Below are positions 1 through 11,100 of a stretch of DNA of 33,880 nt, one piece after another. Made by a program: the position numbers and the translations under genes. Source of the stretch: an uncultured Saprospiraceae bacterium. GTDB lineage: Bacteria > Bacteroidota > Bacteroidia > Chitinophagales > Saprospiraceae. Under the pieces are notes generated by a model. That model had not been told where the DNA came from, searched no databases, and saw nothing but the letters and a program-made list of their open reading frames with translations. Location: assembly GCA_937967625.1 (NCBI GenBank), contig CALCJP010000107.1, forward strand, positions 1 to 33,880. Reading direction: 5' to 3'. Numbering within the stretch: position 1 is the first letter of the stretch; each line of letters opens with the position of its first letter.

Positions 1-2
1 AA

Positions 3-1004
3 CCATTTAAGTTAGATCAGGATGTTTATAGGACACTTCAAGGAGTAGATTCACCACTCACTCCCGAAGCAAGTTCGGGACAAGTCTTCGTGGAAAAATC
101 GAATCAATTGCAGGAGGGTGGCGAGACCAAGGCATGGGCATATATGCGTTCCTTCTATGATGGGCGAGCAGCAGATTATTCACGCGCCATTTCCAAACCT
201 CACCAAAGTCGAAAGGGATGTAGCCGACTGTCGCCGTATATCGCTTGGGGCAATCTGTCGATTCGACAAGTCTATCAAAAGTACCTCGAAGCGAAACGCC
301 AAAAACCATTCAAAAGACCACTTGAAAACTTTTCCTCTCGACTGCGATGGCACTGCCATTTCATCCAAAAATTCGAAATGGAAGACCGCATGGAATTCGA
401 AAATATCAATCGCGGCTACGATGACTTAGTGCGCAAATTTGAACCTCAAAATTTCATAGCATGGAAACGCGGGAAAACGGGTTTTCCACTGGTTGATGCT
501 TGCATGCGTTGCTTGATTCAAACTGGCTACATCAACTTTCGTATGCGTGCTATGGTGCTCTCTTTTTTAACTCATAATCTGTGGCAACACTGGAAAGAAG
601 GTGCTATATGGTTAGCCAAATTATTCCTTGATTTTGAACCGGGGATTCATTACCCACAAGTTCAAATGCAGGCGGGCGTGACAGGCATCAACACGGTACG
701 GATTTACAATCCCATCAAGCAATCGCAAGAGCAAGACGCGGATGGGATTTTTATAAAAACTTATGTGCCTGAATTGAAAAACCTGCCTGTTCAATTTATC
801 CATGAACCTTGGCTGATGACTCGGATGGAACAGCAGTTTTATGGAATTGAGTTAGGAAAAGATTATCCACTGCCCATCATCGATTTGAAAAAAGCAGCAC
901 AAGAAGCAAGGGATAAAATCTGGGCAAAACGAAAAGAGGAACAAGTCAGAAAAGAAAGTCATCGAATATTGAAAAGACACACCGTGCCCGGAAGGTGGGT
1001 GTAG
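3..1004 (+). CDS. Photolyase/cryptochrome FAD-binding domain protein, 5'-truncated by the window edge
   Basis: Frame is open from nt 3 through the listed GTG at 90; typical photolyase C-terminal motifs ([60 protein letters not shown]). Confidence 0.9.
   Translation, partial: PFKLDQDVYRTLQGVDSPLTPEASSGQVFVEKSNQLQEGGETKAWAYMRSFYDGRAADYSRAISKPHQSRKGCSRLSPYIAWGNLSIRQVYQKYLEAKRQKPFKRPLENFSSRLRWHCHFIQKFEMEDRMEFENINRGYDDLVRKFEPQNFIAWKRGKTGFPLVDACMRCLIQTGYINFRMRAMVLSFLTHNLWQHWKEGAIWLAKLFLDFEPGIHYPQVQMQAGVTGINTVRIYNPIKQSQEQDADGIFIKTYVPELKNLPVQFIHEPWLMTRMEQQFYGIELGKDYPLPIIDLKKAAQEARDKIWAKRKEEQVRKESHRILKRHTVPGRWV
62..91 (+). repeat. PEASSGQ-type palindrome copy inside the photolyase frame
   Basis: tcccgaagcaagttcgggacaagtcttcg. 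Confidence 0.95.
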
Positions 1005-1025
1005 TGAATTTAGAAATTAAATTAC

Positions 1026-2564
1026 ATGAAGAAAACACTACGACTAATTTTAGGCGACCAACTCAATCATCAACATTCATGGTTAGAAGAAGTAGATGAC
1101 AATGTGACCTATTGCCTTTTCGAAATGCGTCAGGAAACTGATTATGCAACTCATCACATCCAAAAGGTCGTTGCATTTTTTCATGCGATGAGGGCATTTG
1201 CCGAAAGGCTCAAAAAGGATGGACATCAGGTCATCTACTTTGAATTAGACCACTCCGACAATCAGCAAAATATCCCTCATAATATTTTATTCCTTATCGG
1301 AAAATATGGTTTCGAACACTTCGAATATCAACTACCAGATGAATATCGAGTCGATGATCAAATGAAGTCTTTCTGCCAAAACGATTTAAAGATCACCTCG
1401 CAAGTATTTGATACAGAGCACTTTATGAGTCAACGCCATGAGTTGGAAGAATTTTTCGAGGGCAAGAAAAACTATCTCATGGAGTCGTTTTATCGTAGCA
1501 TGCGTCGCAAATATAATTTGCTCATGGACGGCGACAAACCCCTTACGGGAAAATGGAATTACGACCATGATAACCGAAAGAAGCTGCCAAAAGACCATGT
1601 GCCGCCACGTCCACTTTTATTTGAAAAGGAGGTGTCAGACATCGTTGATTTGCTCGAAAGAGCAGGGGTGAAAACTATCGGAAAAATCGACCCAAAACAC
1701 TTTATTTGGCCAACCTCTCGCGAGGAGTCGCTAAAACTTTTGGACTTTTTTTGTGAGCATTGTCTAGTGAATTTTGGTAGATTTCAAGACGCGATGACAC
1801 CCAATTTTTGGTCGCTTTATCATTCTCGAATTTCGTTTGCGATGAATGCTAAATTAATCGCGCCCCTCGAAGTGGTTCAAAAGGTAATCGCTCATTGGGA
1901 GGCAAATCAGGAGACGATTTCGATTGCTCAAGTGGAAGGTTTTGTGCGTCAAATCATCGGTTGGCGCGAATATATGCGTGGTGTTTATTGGGCAAAAATG
2001 CCTGAATTTGCGTCGCTCAATTTTTTAAATCACACTCGAAAGTTGCCTTCCTATTTTTGGACAGGTGAGACTAAGATGAGTTGCGTCCGCCACGCCGTCA
2101 CGCAATCACTCGATTTTGCATATGCACATCACATTCAGCGATTGATGGTCACGGGCAATTTTATGTTGCTCGCAGGAATAGATCCCGATGAAGTTGATGC
2201 TTGGTATTTAGGTATTTATATAGACGCCCTCGATTGGGTGGAAATTACGAATACGCGTGGCATGAGTCAGTTTGCTGATGGTGGAATTGTGGGCACAAAG
2301 CCATACGTTTCCTCTGCCAATTATATTGACAAAATGAGTCATTATTGCAAAGGTTGCTATTACAACAAAAAAGAAAAGACAGGCGAACGCGCCTGCCCTT
2401 TCAATAGCTTTTACTGGGATTTTTATGATCGCAATCGCGAAAAATTAGAGCGCAATCCGCGTATTGGGATGGCATATCGGTTGTGGAATAAAATGGACTC
2501 AGAGAAGAAGGAGGGGATTTTACTTCAGGCGAATACTTATCTTGAAAATATTGAATCGCTTTGA
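1026..2564 (+). CDS. Cryptochrome/photolyase of the FeS-BCP / (6-4) photolyase PhrB-like family
   Basis: N-terminus MKKTLRLILGDQLNHQHSW; C-terminal CKGCYYNKKEKTGERAC (CX2CX12C) plus upstream SCVRH, consistent with the [4Fe-4S] ligands of this family. Confidence 0.88.
   Translation: MKKTLRLILGDQLNHQHSWLEEVDDNVTYCLFEMRQETDYATHHIQKVVAFFHAMRAFAERLKKDGHQVIYFELDHSDNQQNIPHNILFLIGKYGFEHFEYQLPDEYRVDDQMKSFCQNDLKITSQVFDTEHFMSQRHELEEFFEGKKNYLMESFYRSMRRKYNLLMDGDKPLTGKWNYDHDNRKKLPKDHVPPRPLLFEKEVSDIVDLLERAGVKTIGKIDPKHFIWPTSREESLKLLDFFCEHCLVNFGRFQDAMTPNFWSLYHSRISFAMNAKLIAPLEVVQKVIAHWEANQETISIAQVEGFVRQIIGWREYMRGVYWAKMPEFASLNFLNHTRKLPSYFWTGETKMSCVRHAVTQSLDFAYAHHIQRLMVTGNFMLLAGIDPDEVDAWYLGIYIDALDWVEITNTRGMSQFADGGIVGTKPYVSSANYIDKMSHYCKGCYYNKKEKTGERACPFNSFYWDFYDRNREKLERNPRIGMAYRLWNKMDSEKKEGILLQANTYLENIESL
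1196..1209 (+). repeat. Mini-hairpin ATTT-GCC-GAAA-GGC
   Basis: Exact match, in photolyase CDS (AFAER). Confidence 0.8.
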
Positions 2565-2577
2565 GTGATCATCCCCC

Positions 2578-3363
2578 TTACTTGCCTTTGAAATTTGCTT
2601 TTCGCTTTTCGATGAATGCACCTGCGCCTTCTTTGAAATCAGCCGTTGCGGCTAAGTTGCCGAATTCTACACTTTCAAGTTCGAAGCCATTTTGGGATTT
2701 ATTAAAGTAGGTATTCATTGTGCTGATGGCTTTGGCGATGGCGATTGGTCCTTTATCCGCTGTTTTCATGAGGATGGATTTGGCTTTTGTGACTTCTTCG
2801 CCTTGCTTTACGACGTGGTTGGCTAATCCTAACTTATGGGCTTCTTCTGCTCCGATCATGTCGCCAGTGAGGGTGAGTTCGAAAGCTTTTCCTTTGCCTA
2901 TTAATTGAATCAATCGTTGCGTGCCGCCATAACCAGGGATGATGCCGAGGCTGACTTCCGGTAAGCCAAATTTTGCTTTTGCTCCAGCGACGCGCATGTG
3001 GCATGCCATTGCTAATTCGCAACCGCCTCCGAGAGAGAAACCATTGACTGCTGCGATGACAGGTTTATGGAAATTTTCGATGGCATTGTATGCGATATGT
3101 CCTTCTCTGGAAAGGGTAGCTGCGCCTTCGTTGTCTAAGTCCAGAAATGCCTTTATGTCTGCGCCTGCTACAAATGCTTTGTCACCTGCGCCCGTTACAA
3201 CGACTCCTAATATGACCTTGATTTCTTTATATCCATTGAGGAAAAAATCGCCGATTTCATTCATTGTCTCGCGGTTGATAGCGTTGTATGCTTTTGGGCG
3301 ATTGACGGTGAGGGTTACGATATTGTCCTCGTCGATTTCGATTAATATATTTTTATAAGACAT
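2578..3363 (-). CDS. Enoyl-CoA hydratase/isomerase (crotonase) family
   Basis: Crotonase motifs AFVAGADIKAF, NGFSLGGGCELAMACHMR, GIIPGYGGTQRL. Confidence 0.92.
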   Translation of the reverse strand: MSYKNILIEIDEDNIVTLTVNRPKAYNAINRETMNEIGDFFLNGYKEIKVILGVVVTGAGDKAFVAGADIKAFLDLDNEGAATLSREGHIAYNAIENFHKPVIAAVNGFSLGGGCELAMACHMRVAGAKAKFGLPEVSLGIIPGYGGTQRLIQLIGKGKAFELTLTGDMIGAEEAHKLGLANHVVKQGEEVTKAKSILMKTADKGPIAIAKAISTMNTYFNKSQNGFELESVEFGNLAATADFKEGAGAFIEKRKANFKGK

Positions 3364-3387
3364 TGGTTGTCAGTTTTTTATATCATT

Positions 3388-3401
3388 ATTTCCCGAAAGG
3401 G
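3388..3401 (+). repeat. Mini-hairpin ATTT-CCC-GAAA-GGG
   Basis: Exact match, intergenic. Confidence 0.9.
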
Positions 3402-3428
3402 AGAAAATTGAATTTAAGAAAGCTCCGT

Positions 3429-3497
3429 GCCCTGAGCTTGTCGAAGGGGACATCAATAAAATCAGTTGTTATGATTTCGGCTTCGACAAGCTCAGCC
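3429..3497. repeat. Inverted pair of CTGAGCTTGTCGAAG palindromic repeats
   Basis: CCCTGAGCTTGTCGAAGGG (3429) and GGCTTCGACAAGCTCAGCC (3479). Confidence 0.9.
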
Positions 3498-3502
3498 TAC
3501 GG

Positions 3503-5164
3503 TTAGGTTTGAATCACTCCTACGTTAAATTTTTCCACGGGTGCATTGCTTGCTGCTTCGATGGACATGCTAATCCATTCGCGTGTTTTGTGGGGTTCGA
3601 TGATGGCATCGACCCAAAGGCGCGCGGCGGCGTAGTAAGGCGTCGTTTGTGAATTGTATTTAGCCGTGATTTCGTCTAACATTTTTTGTTTGTCATCTTC
3701 GGAGAGTGGGGTGCCTTTTGCTTCCATCGTTTTGACTTGGATTTGAGTCAAAGTTTTAGCGGCTTGAGTGCCTCCCATAACGGCGATTTTGGCGGTTGGC
3801 CAAGCCATGATGAAGCGAGGGTCGTATGCTTTTCCGCACATGGCGTAGTTGCCTGCGCCGTAGGAATTCCCCATTACGATGCTGATTTTTGGAACGGTGG
3901 AATTGCTGACTGCGTTCACCATTTTCGCGCCGTCTTTGATGATGCCACCATGCTCTGAGCGGCTTCCTACCATGAAACCTGTTACGTCATGCAAAAATAC
4001 CAATGGTATTTTTTTCTGATTGCAATTCATGATAAAACGGGTGGCTTTATCTGCCGAGTCTGAATATATCACGCCTCCGAATTGCATTTCGCCTTTTGCG
4101 CTTTTGACGACTTGGCGATTGTTGACGACGATGCCGACGCTCCACCCGTCTATTCGCGCGTAGGCGCAGATGATGGTTTGACCGTAGGTGGATTTGTACT
4201 CTGTGAATTTTGATTCATCTACGAGGCGTTTGAGGAGTTCTCTTGTGTCGTAGGTTTTGGCGGAGTTGTCAGGAAAGATTCGATAGATTTCTGATGCGTC
4301 AAATTTTGGCGGTTTGGGTTTGGCTCTATCAAAACCCGCTTTCGCGGAATGTCCGACTTTATCCATCAAGTCTCTGATCGTATTAAGGCAGGTTTTATCA
4401 TCGGGCATTTTGTAATCTATCACACCGGAAATGTCAGATTGGGTGTTCGCTCCTCCAAGAGTTTCCTTATCAACGGTTTCGCCAATTGCTGCTTTTACTA
4501 AATATGGACCGGCGAGGAATATACTGCCAGTTCCTTCGACTATCAGTGACTCATCACTCATGATGGGTAAATAGGCACCTCCTGCAACACAACTACCCAT
4601 AACAGCAGCGATTTGCAAAATGCCTTTGCTGGACATGATGGCATTGTTACGGAACATGCGTCCAAAATGCTCTTTGTCTGGGAAGATTTCATCTTGCATG
4701 GGCAAAAAGACGCCCGCGCTATCGACGAGGTAGATGATTGGTAAGCGATTTTCTATGGCGATCTCTTGTGCTCGTAAATTCTTTTTACCTGTGATGGGAA
4801 ACCATGCGCCTGCTTTTACTGTGGCGTCATTGGCAACGACGATGCATTGACGACCGCTGACATAGGCAACTACGACGACGACTCCGCCACCGGGGCAGCC
4901 GCCATACTCTTCATACATTTCATAACCAGCAAAAGCGCCAAGTTCGTATTTGGGTTTGGCTTTATCGACGAGGAAGTCGATTCGCTCGCGAGCGGTGAGT
5001 TTTCCTCTTTTATGTTGTTTGGCAATTTTGGCTTCTCCTCCGCCGAGATGGATTTTCTCCAATCGGTGATTGAGTTTGGAGACCAATAATTTTAAATTGT
5101 CTTCACTTCGGTTTGTTTCGATATCTTTTTTCTCCATTGGATTTATTCTAAAAGGTTTTTGCAA
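3503..5164 (-). CDS. Acyl-CoA carboxylase, carboxyltransferase (beta) subunit
   Basis: Carboxyltransferase motifs RGKLTARERIDFL, YLVDSAGVFLPMQ, GAKMVNAVSNSTVPKISIVMGNSYGAGNYAMCGKAYDPRF. Confidence 0.93.
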   Translation of the reverse strand: MQKPFRINPMEKKDIETNRSEDNLKLLVSKLNHRLEKIHLGGGEAKIAKQHKRGKLTARERIDFLVDKAKPKYELGAFAGYEMYEEYGGCPGGGVVVVVAYVSGRQCIVVANDATVKAGAWFPITGKKNLRAQEIAIENRLPIIYLVDSAGVFLPMQDEIFPDKEHFGRMFRNNAIMSSKGILQIAAVMGSCVAGGAYLPIMSDESLIVEGTGSIFLAGPYLVKAAIGETVDKETLGGANTQSDISGVIDYKMPDDKTCLNTIRDLMDKVGHSAKAGFDRAKPKPPKFDASEIYRIFPDNSAKTYDTRELLKRLVDESKFTEYKSTYGQTIICAYARIDGWSVGIVVNNRQVVKSAKGEMQFGGVIYSDSADKATRFIMNCNQKKIPLVFLHDVTGFMVGSRSEHGGIIKDGAKMVNAVSNSTVPKISIVMGNSYGAGNYAMCGKAYDPRFIMAWPTAKIAVMGGTQAAKTLTQIQVKTMEAKGTPLSEDDKQKMLDEITAKYNSQTTPYYAAARLWVDAIIEPHKTREWISMSIEAASNAPVEKFNVGVIQT

Positions 5165-5186
5165 AAGTAATGATTTGCAGACATAA

Positions 5187-5220
5187 AAAAACCCGTGTGA
5201 AAAGGTTCACACGGGTTTTC
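5187..5220 (-). terminator. Rho-independent-type terminator downstream of gldJ
   Basis: AAAACCCGTGTGAAAAGGTTCACACGGGTTTT: perfect stem with T/A-rich flanks. Confidence 0.8.
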
Positions 5221-5234
5221 ATTTTCCGAAAGGA
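5221..5234 (+). repeat. Mini-hairpin ATTT-TCC-GAAA-GGA
   Basis: Exact match, intergenic next to the gldJ stop. Confidence 0.9.
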
Positions 5235-5239
5235 AAAAA

Positions 5240-6742
5240 TTATTTAAAGCGTCTTTTTGTCTTTTTTCCTTTCACTTTAAATTTATTTCCAGCAGTGTCT
5301 TCGTTTCCTGTTGGGCCACCAGTACGAGTCATCGCACAACGGAAACCAACTGAACGAGAAGATTTGTCTTCTTCCATGAATCGACGAGATCCTGGAGCCA
5401 TCCAGTAAGCTCTGTCTGACCAAGAACCACCTTTGACTACACGTGACTTATCACTAATCAATGTAGTTACACCGTACTCGTAGAATACTTCTGATTCTTT
5501 ATCACCATCCATATAGTTATGAACTTCTCCTCTTTTGTAGTTGTCGCGAGTTGCAGCTTCGTCGTCTTCTACATCTCTGTAGCGTAAACGTCCTAAGCTG
5601 TCTTTCTCAACGGGTGCGCCGTTTTCGTCTAAAACTAAAGTTTCGAATCTATTACCACGATATGGGTTCAAATCGTGATTGTCAACATCTCGAAGGTCTT
5701 CTGATGTCATTGGGCGATACATGTCTGCACACCATTCTGAGACGTTTCCAGCCATGTTGAAAAGTCCATAATCATTTGGAATGAAGGAACGAACCTCAGC
5801 TGGAATGTGAGACTGGTCATTCAACTTACCTGCCATACCCATGTAATCACCACCACTTCTTTTGAAGTTGGCTAACATGGCTCCTTGGTAACGGTTTCTT
5901 TTTTGGAAACGGACGGTGTTGCCACTCCAAGGGTAGATTCTTCTATCAGTAATTCTTTCATCTTTAGAAGATGCTTGATTACCCAGAAGTGCTAAAGCGG
6001 CAAATTCCCACTCTGCTTCTGTTGGGAGTCTGTATTCAGGGAGCAAGATTCCGTCTTCGAATTTTACAGGTCTTTCACCTCCTGTACGAAGATCTTTGAG
6101 GTTCTTACGAACGTCTCCTTGATATTGAGTTTTTAAATATGCTTTCGTGTTGAAGTTGTCTTCATCTTTTTGCTCAGTGTTTAAGTTTAAAACACCTCGC
6201 TCGACTAAGATCATTTCATTTACACGATCAGTTCTCCAAGAAGAGAAATCATTTGCTTGCGTCCAGTTCACACCTACCACTGGGTAGTTGTCATAAGCTG
6301 GGTAGCGGAAGTAGGTTTCAACGAAAGGTTCGTTGTAAGCTAATTCATCACGCCAAACCAATGTGTCAGGTAATGCGTTGCTGAAAACTTCAGGATAAGA
6401 CTCGCCAAATACGCGAGCGATCCAATAAAGATATTCACGGTAACTATGGTTAGTTACTTCTGTTTCATCCATGTAAAATGAAGATACGGTAACTCTACGA
6501 GGAACGTTGTTCCAGTCATAGGTAGCGTTTTCTTCAGTCATACCCATCATAAAGGTACCTCCTTCAACTAAAACTAAATTGGGACCAGTCACCTGACCTT
6601 CGTAATCTAATTTTTCGAATCCACCCCACTCGGTGTCATTGAATTTCCAACCGGTACTGTCAGAGCGTTCGCCTGACTTACAGGAAGCGAAAAAAACAAC
6701 GATTCCAAAAAGTAGCACACTGAATTTAAGCAGTTTTTTCAT
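5240..6742 (-). CDS. gldJ: GldJ-like gliding motility/T9SS lipoprotein (FGE-sulfatase fold)
   Basis: Lipoprotein signal (FFASCKSG), FGE-sulfatase motifs (GTFMMGMTEEN, YRLPTEAEWEFAA, VVKGGSWSDRAYW, RSVGFRCAM), synteny with porU/porV. Confidence 0.8.
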   Translation of the reverse strand: MKKLLKFSVLLFGIVVFFASCKSGERSDSTGWKFNDTEWGGFEKLDYEGQVTGPNLVLVEGGTFMMGMTEENATYDWNNVPRRVTVSSFYMDETEVTNHSYREYLYWIARVFGESYPEVFSNALPDTLVWRDELAYNEPFVETYFRYPAYDNYPVVGVNWTQANDFSSWRTDRVNEMILVERGVLNLNTEQKDEDNFNTKAYLKTQYQGDVRKNLKDLRTGGERPVKFEDGILLPEYRLPTEAEWEFAALALLGNQASSKDERITDRRIYPWSGNTVRFQKRNRYQGAMLANFKRSGGDYMGMAGKLNDQSHIPAEVRSFIPNDYGLFNMAGNVSEWCADMYRPMTSEDLRDVDNHDLNPYRGNRFETLVLDENGAPVEKDSLGRLRYRDVEDDEAATRDNYKRGEVHNYMDGDKESEVFYEYGVTTLISDKSRVVKGGSWSDRAYWMAPGSRRFMEEDKSSRSVGFRCAMTRTGGPTGNEDTAGNKFKVKGKKTKRRFK

Positions 6743-6910
6743 GCGTTATCAAGATTTTTAAGGATTCCGAGTAATTAATACGGAATGTTTAAATAAAAAA
6801 TTCGGACAAAGATAGTTAAAAATTGTAATCGCCAAATTGGACGAAAGTTAAATTTGAAAATTGTCTATCATTCCAAATATTAACAGTTTTTGAGGAATGT
6901 TTTAAAACTC

Positions 6911-7936
6911 TTATCTGAAAAGCCTAAAACAATCGTTATGTCGAGCAGTTCGTCGTCGTTTTTTGACGGACTCGCTATTTTCGAAATTGATGATTAAAGA
7001 GACCTCGTGAGAGCCGCCAGTACCGCTCATTGCCAAGTCAGAAACAGTTAAGTCGATACTATAACCAAATTTGAAAATCCCCATCTGTGTGCCTGCTGAA
7101 AGAATGGCGGCATCTGAATTTGAGAAAGCGTGTCGATACCATGCACCGGCAAAAAACATCCCAAAACCTACATAGGCACCTGCATTGATTTGCCCAAAAT
7201 CACCTTGCTTGACCATGATGAGACTTGGAGCAACAAAAACAGGCCATTGTAAACGATTGCCTTCTTGAATAGAAATTTGCATTCCACCATGTAGTGACCA
7301 GCGAATCGGCAAGCCATTTTCGAGGTTTTCGTTGAAGTTGATAAAACTTTCGTTGGGGGTGTTGAGGTGTTTGGCAGAAATGCCACCATAAAATTTTGGA
7401 CTATAAAAAAGGAACCCAGCTCCGATGTCTAAATAGATTTTTGATAGGTCATCAGGGCGATTTTCATTGCTAAGATTGGGGACTCCTCCGGTAGATGTTG
7501 CACCGGATACTCTATCAATTTGATCTGCAAAAAATAATTTATCCCAATTAAGATTGCTTTGAGTGCCACCTACTTCTGTTCCGAATTTGGCAAAAAAATC
7601 GTCTGAAATATTTAATCGGTAGGCATAAGAGAGTCCAAAATTAGTGTTTTGATAAATTCCATTGCCTGCGTCATCAGAGAGCACAGAGAGACCGATTCCG
7701 CTGTTGAGCGGTTCGAATAGTTGCTCATAGGAGACAGCATAAGTCACAAAAGGACTTCCGAGACCTGGCCATTGATTGCGATAGTTGAGTGCAATTCGAG
7801 GAGCAAACGTATTTCCCGCGAAAGCAGGGTTCATCTGAAGCGGCGCTGCGTAATATTGGCTAAACACCGGATCTTGGGCTTTCAAACTACAAATAAGTCC
7901 GCAAAAAATAAACAACAGAAGGATATGTCTTTTCAT
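6911..7936 (-). CDS. PorP/SprF family type IX secretion system membrane protein
   Basis: QDPVFSQYYAAPLQMNPAFAGN N-terminal signature; outer-membrane barrel pattern. Confidence 0.9.
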   Translation of the reverse strand: MKRHILLLFIFCGLICSLKAQDPVFSQYYAAPLQMNPAFAGNTFAPRIALNYRNQWPGLGSPFVTYAVSYEQLFEPLNSGIGLSVLSDDAGNGIYQNTNFGLSYAYRLNISDDFFAKFGTEVGGTQSNLNWDKLFFADQIDRVSGATSTGGVPNLSNENRPDDLSKIYLDIGAGFLFYSPKFYGGISAKHLNTPNESFINFNENLENGLPIRWSLHGGMQISIQEGNRLQWPVFVAPSLIMVKQGDFGQINAGAYVGFGMFFAGAWYRHAFSNSDAAILSAGTQMGIFKFGYSIDLTVSDLAMSGTGGSHEVSLIINFENSESVKKRRRTARHNDCFRLFR

Positions 7937-8145
7937 TGACTAAGGCAACTTGTTATATGAAAATCAATTTGGATTAGATTTGTGTTTGAGACTCTGATGA
8001 GGACCGATGAGCCTACAAAGCAAAGAAAACCCTTTGCATTAACGTGATTTTTTTTAGAAATCATCTGTATTAAGACAAAAATCTTTTTGGTTTCTTAACA
8101 TCGCAATAGGGATGTCTCTTAATCGTTTCCCAATCGAATTGAATT

Positions 8146-11100
8146 ATGCCTTTAAAATTACTCGGTATGAAAACCACCTTTAGCATCTTATCTCTCTTGA
8201 TTGCCACCCAATTATTCACCCAAACGAACTTGACTTCGCCTTTGGCTGATGGTCAAATTATTAAAGTTCCGATTACGGAATCCGGGGTTTATCAACTTGA
8301 TTACAATTACTTGAAAAATGCGGGTTTGAACATTGACGCTGCGAATCCCAAAAATATTAGCATTTGGGGTAATGGTGGCGGCATGATGGATGGCTTGATT
8401 ACTGCCGACTATGATTTGCATGAAAACAGTTTGCACGAAAGTGCGATATTCATATCAGGGGAGGGCGATGGTAGTTTTGACTCTGGTGATTTTATTCGCT
8501 TTTATGGAGAAGGGGCTTCCAAGGTCGCACTTCGAGGAGGGCGTCTGAGCAAAGAGCTGAATCGGTTTGACACTAAGAACTATTATTTTGTCAAAATTGG
8601 AGATGCTCCTGGCTTACGCATATCGAATCAGGCTTCCGCCAATAATCCAACCTACACGAGCACGGGCATCAGCGACGTGATTCGCTATGAAAAGGATGAA
8701 AAAAATCTGCTCAGCGAGTGGGTGCAGACTCAAGGCAGTGGTCAACATTGGTTTGGCGACCAATTCAAAAACACCCGAACTCGATCCTATGATAAAGAAT
8801 TCAACTTTCCGAATCGTATAGCAGCAGCAGGCATTCAGATGGAAGTTCGAATGGCAGCGAGATCAACCTCTGGCAGTACAAATTTTGAAATGGTGGTAGG
8901 CACCGAGTCCAAGACAAGCCCTACTATGAATTCTGTTGGTGGGAGTAATACGACGAGCTACTGCCTCGTCACCCAGCCAGTGGAAGATTTTTTTCCGCAA
9001 GGGGATAATATAGAAGTTCAGATAAATTATCCACCGCGTTCTTTTGAAAGTGAGGCATGGTTGGACTATATCGAAATCAATGCACAGCGCGAGTCCCGTA
9101 TGGTTGGAGAGCAGATGTTTGTACGTGATTTAAATTCTATGAGCGAGGTGACTACTGCTTTTCAAATCGATGGATTGAGTAATAATTTTGAGATATGGGA
9201 TGTGACTGATCCGACCCAAGTCAAAAGGCAGGAAGGAAATCTCAATGGCTCCAATTTTATCTTTAATTCAAATACGATTGATGAATTAAAACAATTCATT
9301 GTTTTCAATAAAAACGAAGGTTTTTTGACTCCGGGAGAGGCGACTTTCGTCGAAAATCAAAACTTACATGGTATTAGCAATGTGGATTTAGCAATTATCT
9401 ACCACGCAGATTTCGCGGAAGCGGCAGAAAAATTAGCGAACCATCGCGAAGATCATAATGGCTATGAGGTCGCATTGGTTAATGTAGAAGAGATTCTAAA
9501 TGAATTTTCAAGTGGCAGTTTAGACCCAGTGGGCATGCGTAATTTTTCCAAAATGCTTTATGATCGCAATCCAGATAAATTCAAGTTTTTGATTTTGTTC
9601 GGAGATGGGTCATTTGACTATAGAAACATTTATGGTAATGATGGCAATTTTATCCCAGTTTATGAGACCGAAAATTCAACGCACCCCATCGACGCCTATC
9701 CTGCAGATGATTTCTTTTCCCTTTTGACAGATGGCGAAGGAAAAGGTCTGAATGGAGATTTGGATGTCGCGGTAGGAAGATTTCCAGTTGGAACTTTGAC
9801 GGAAGCAAATGCGATAGTGGATAAAATCATTAATTACGATACCAGCCCAAGCACAATGAACGACTGGCGCAATCGAATCACTTTCGTGAGTGACGATGAT
9901 GACCATGATAGCTCTGGAACGCATGTGCGCCCTTCAGAACAACATGCCGGTGACGTAGATTCAGATTACCCCAACTTCAATATTGATAAAATTTATTTGG
10001 ATGCCTATCCACAGATAGCCACCTCAGGGGGTCAAAAAATTCCGGCTGTCAATGAGGCAATTGATCAGACGATGTTCAAAGGCGCTTTAGCAATCAATTA
10101 CTTTGGGCATGGAGGTCCGAAAGGATGGGCGCAAGAACGTGTTCTGAAAATCGAAAACATCTTGAGCTGGGAAAACTTCGAAAGGCTGCCCCTTTTCATC
10201 ACGGCGACCTGCACCTTTACTGGCTACGATAACCCATCGTTTAGAAGTGCCGGAGAGGAAGTATTTCTCAATCCAAAAGGAGGTGCTATCGCCATGATGT
10301 CCACCACACGCGCCGTTTACATCAGCGGAAATGAGGCGCTTGCGCGAAATGTTTTTAAAGAAATATTTAAAAGAGAACCAGATGGAAGTTACCTGACTTT
10401 GGGTGAATTGTTCATCAGATCAAAAAATAGAACAGGTGGCTTGAATGGACGAAGATTTACTTTTATCGGAGACCCATCCATGCACTTGGCGTTGCCAGAA
10501 TACAATGTCGCAACCACTATGATCAACACACATGACATCAGCGATGGCAGGTCAGATACCCTTCGCGCCATGCAAGAAGTCACTATCGAAGGCATGATCA
10601 CTGACCAAAACGGTATGTTGATCACTGACTTCAATGGCTCAGTTTATCCAACTATTTTTGATAAAAAATCAACGGTCGAAACACTCGGTCATGAACCTGG
10701 CAAACCGCCGATTCCTTTCGAATTGCAAAAAAACGTTCTGTTTAAAGGAAAAGCGTCTGTCACAAATGGTAAATTCAAATTCACCTTCGTGATGCCAAGT
10801 GATATCAATTATCAATTTGGCTTTGGCAAAATCAGCTACTATGCCGAAAACGGAGTTATTGATGCCTCAGGCAACTATCAAAACATCGTCATCGGCGGAA
10901 CCGATACCAATGCCGAATCAGATGATGAAGGACCACTCGTTGAGGTTTTCATGAACAATGAAAATTTCCGCTCTGGCGGAATCACCGATGAAAATCCAAT
11001 CCTTTTCGTAAAGCTCTCTGACGATAATGGCATTAACGTTGCAGGTACCAGTATTGGTCATGATCTGATCGCTATTTTGGACGACAACCGGCAAGAACCA

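Noticed and set aside
9341-9352. CGACTTTCGTCG as a mini-hairpin copy in porU
   Set aside because: Self-complementary but lacks the ATTT flank; likely chance. Same for 1651 (TGCTCGAAAGAGCA) and 9878 (TCACTTTCGTGA).
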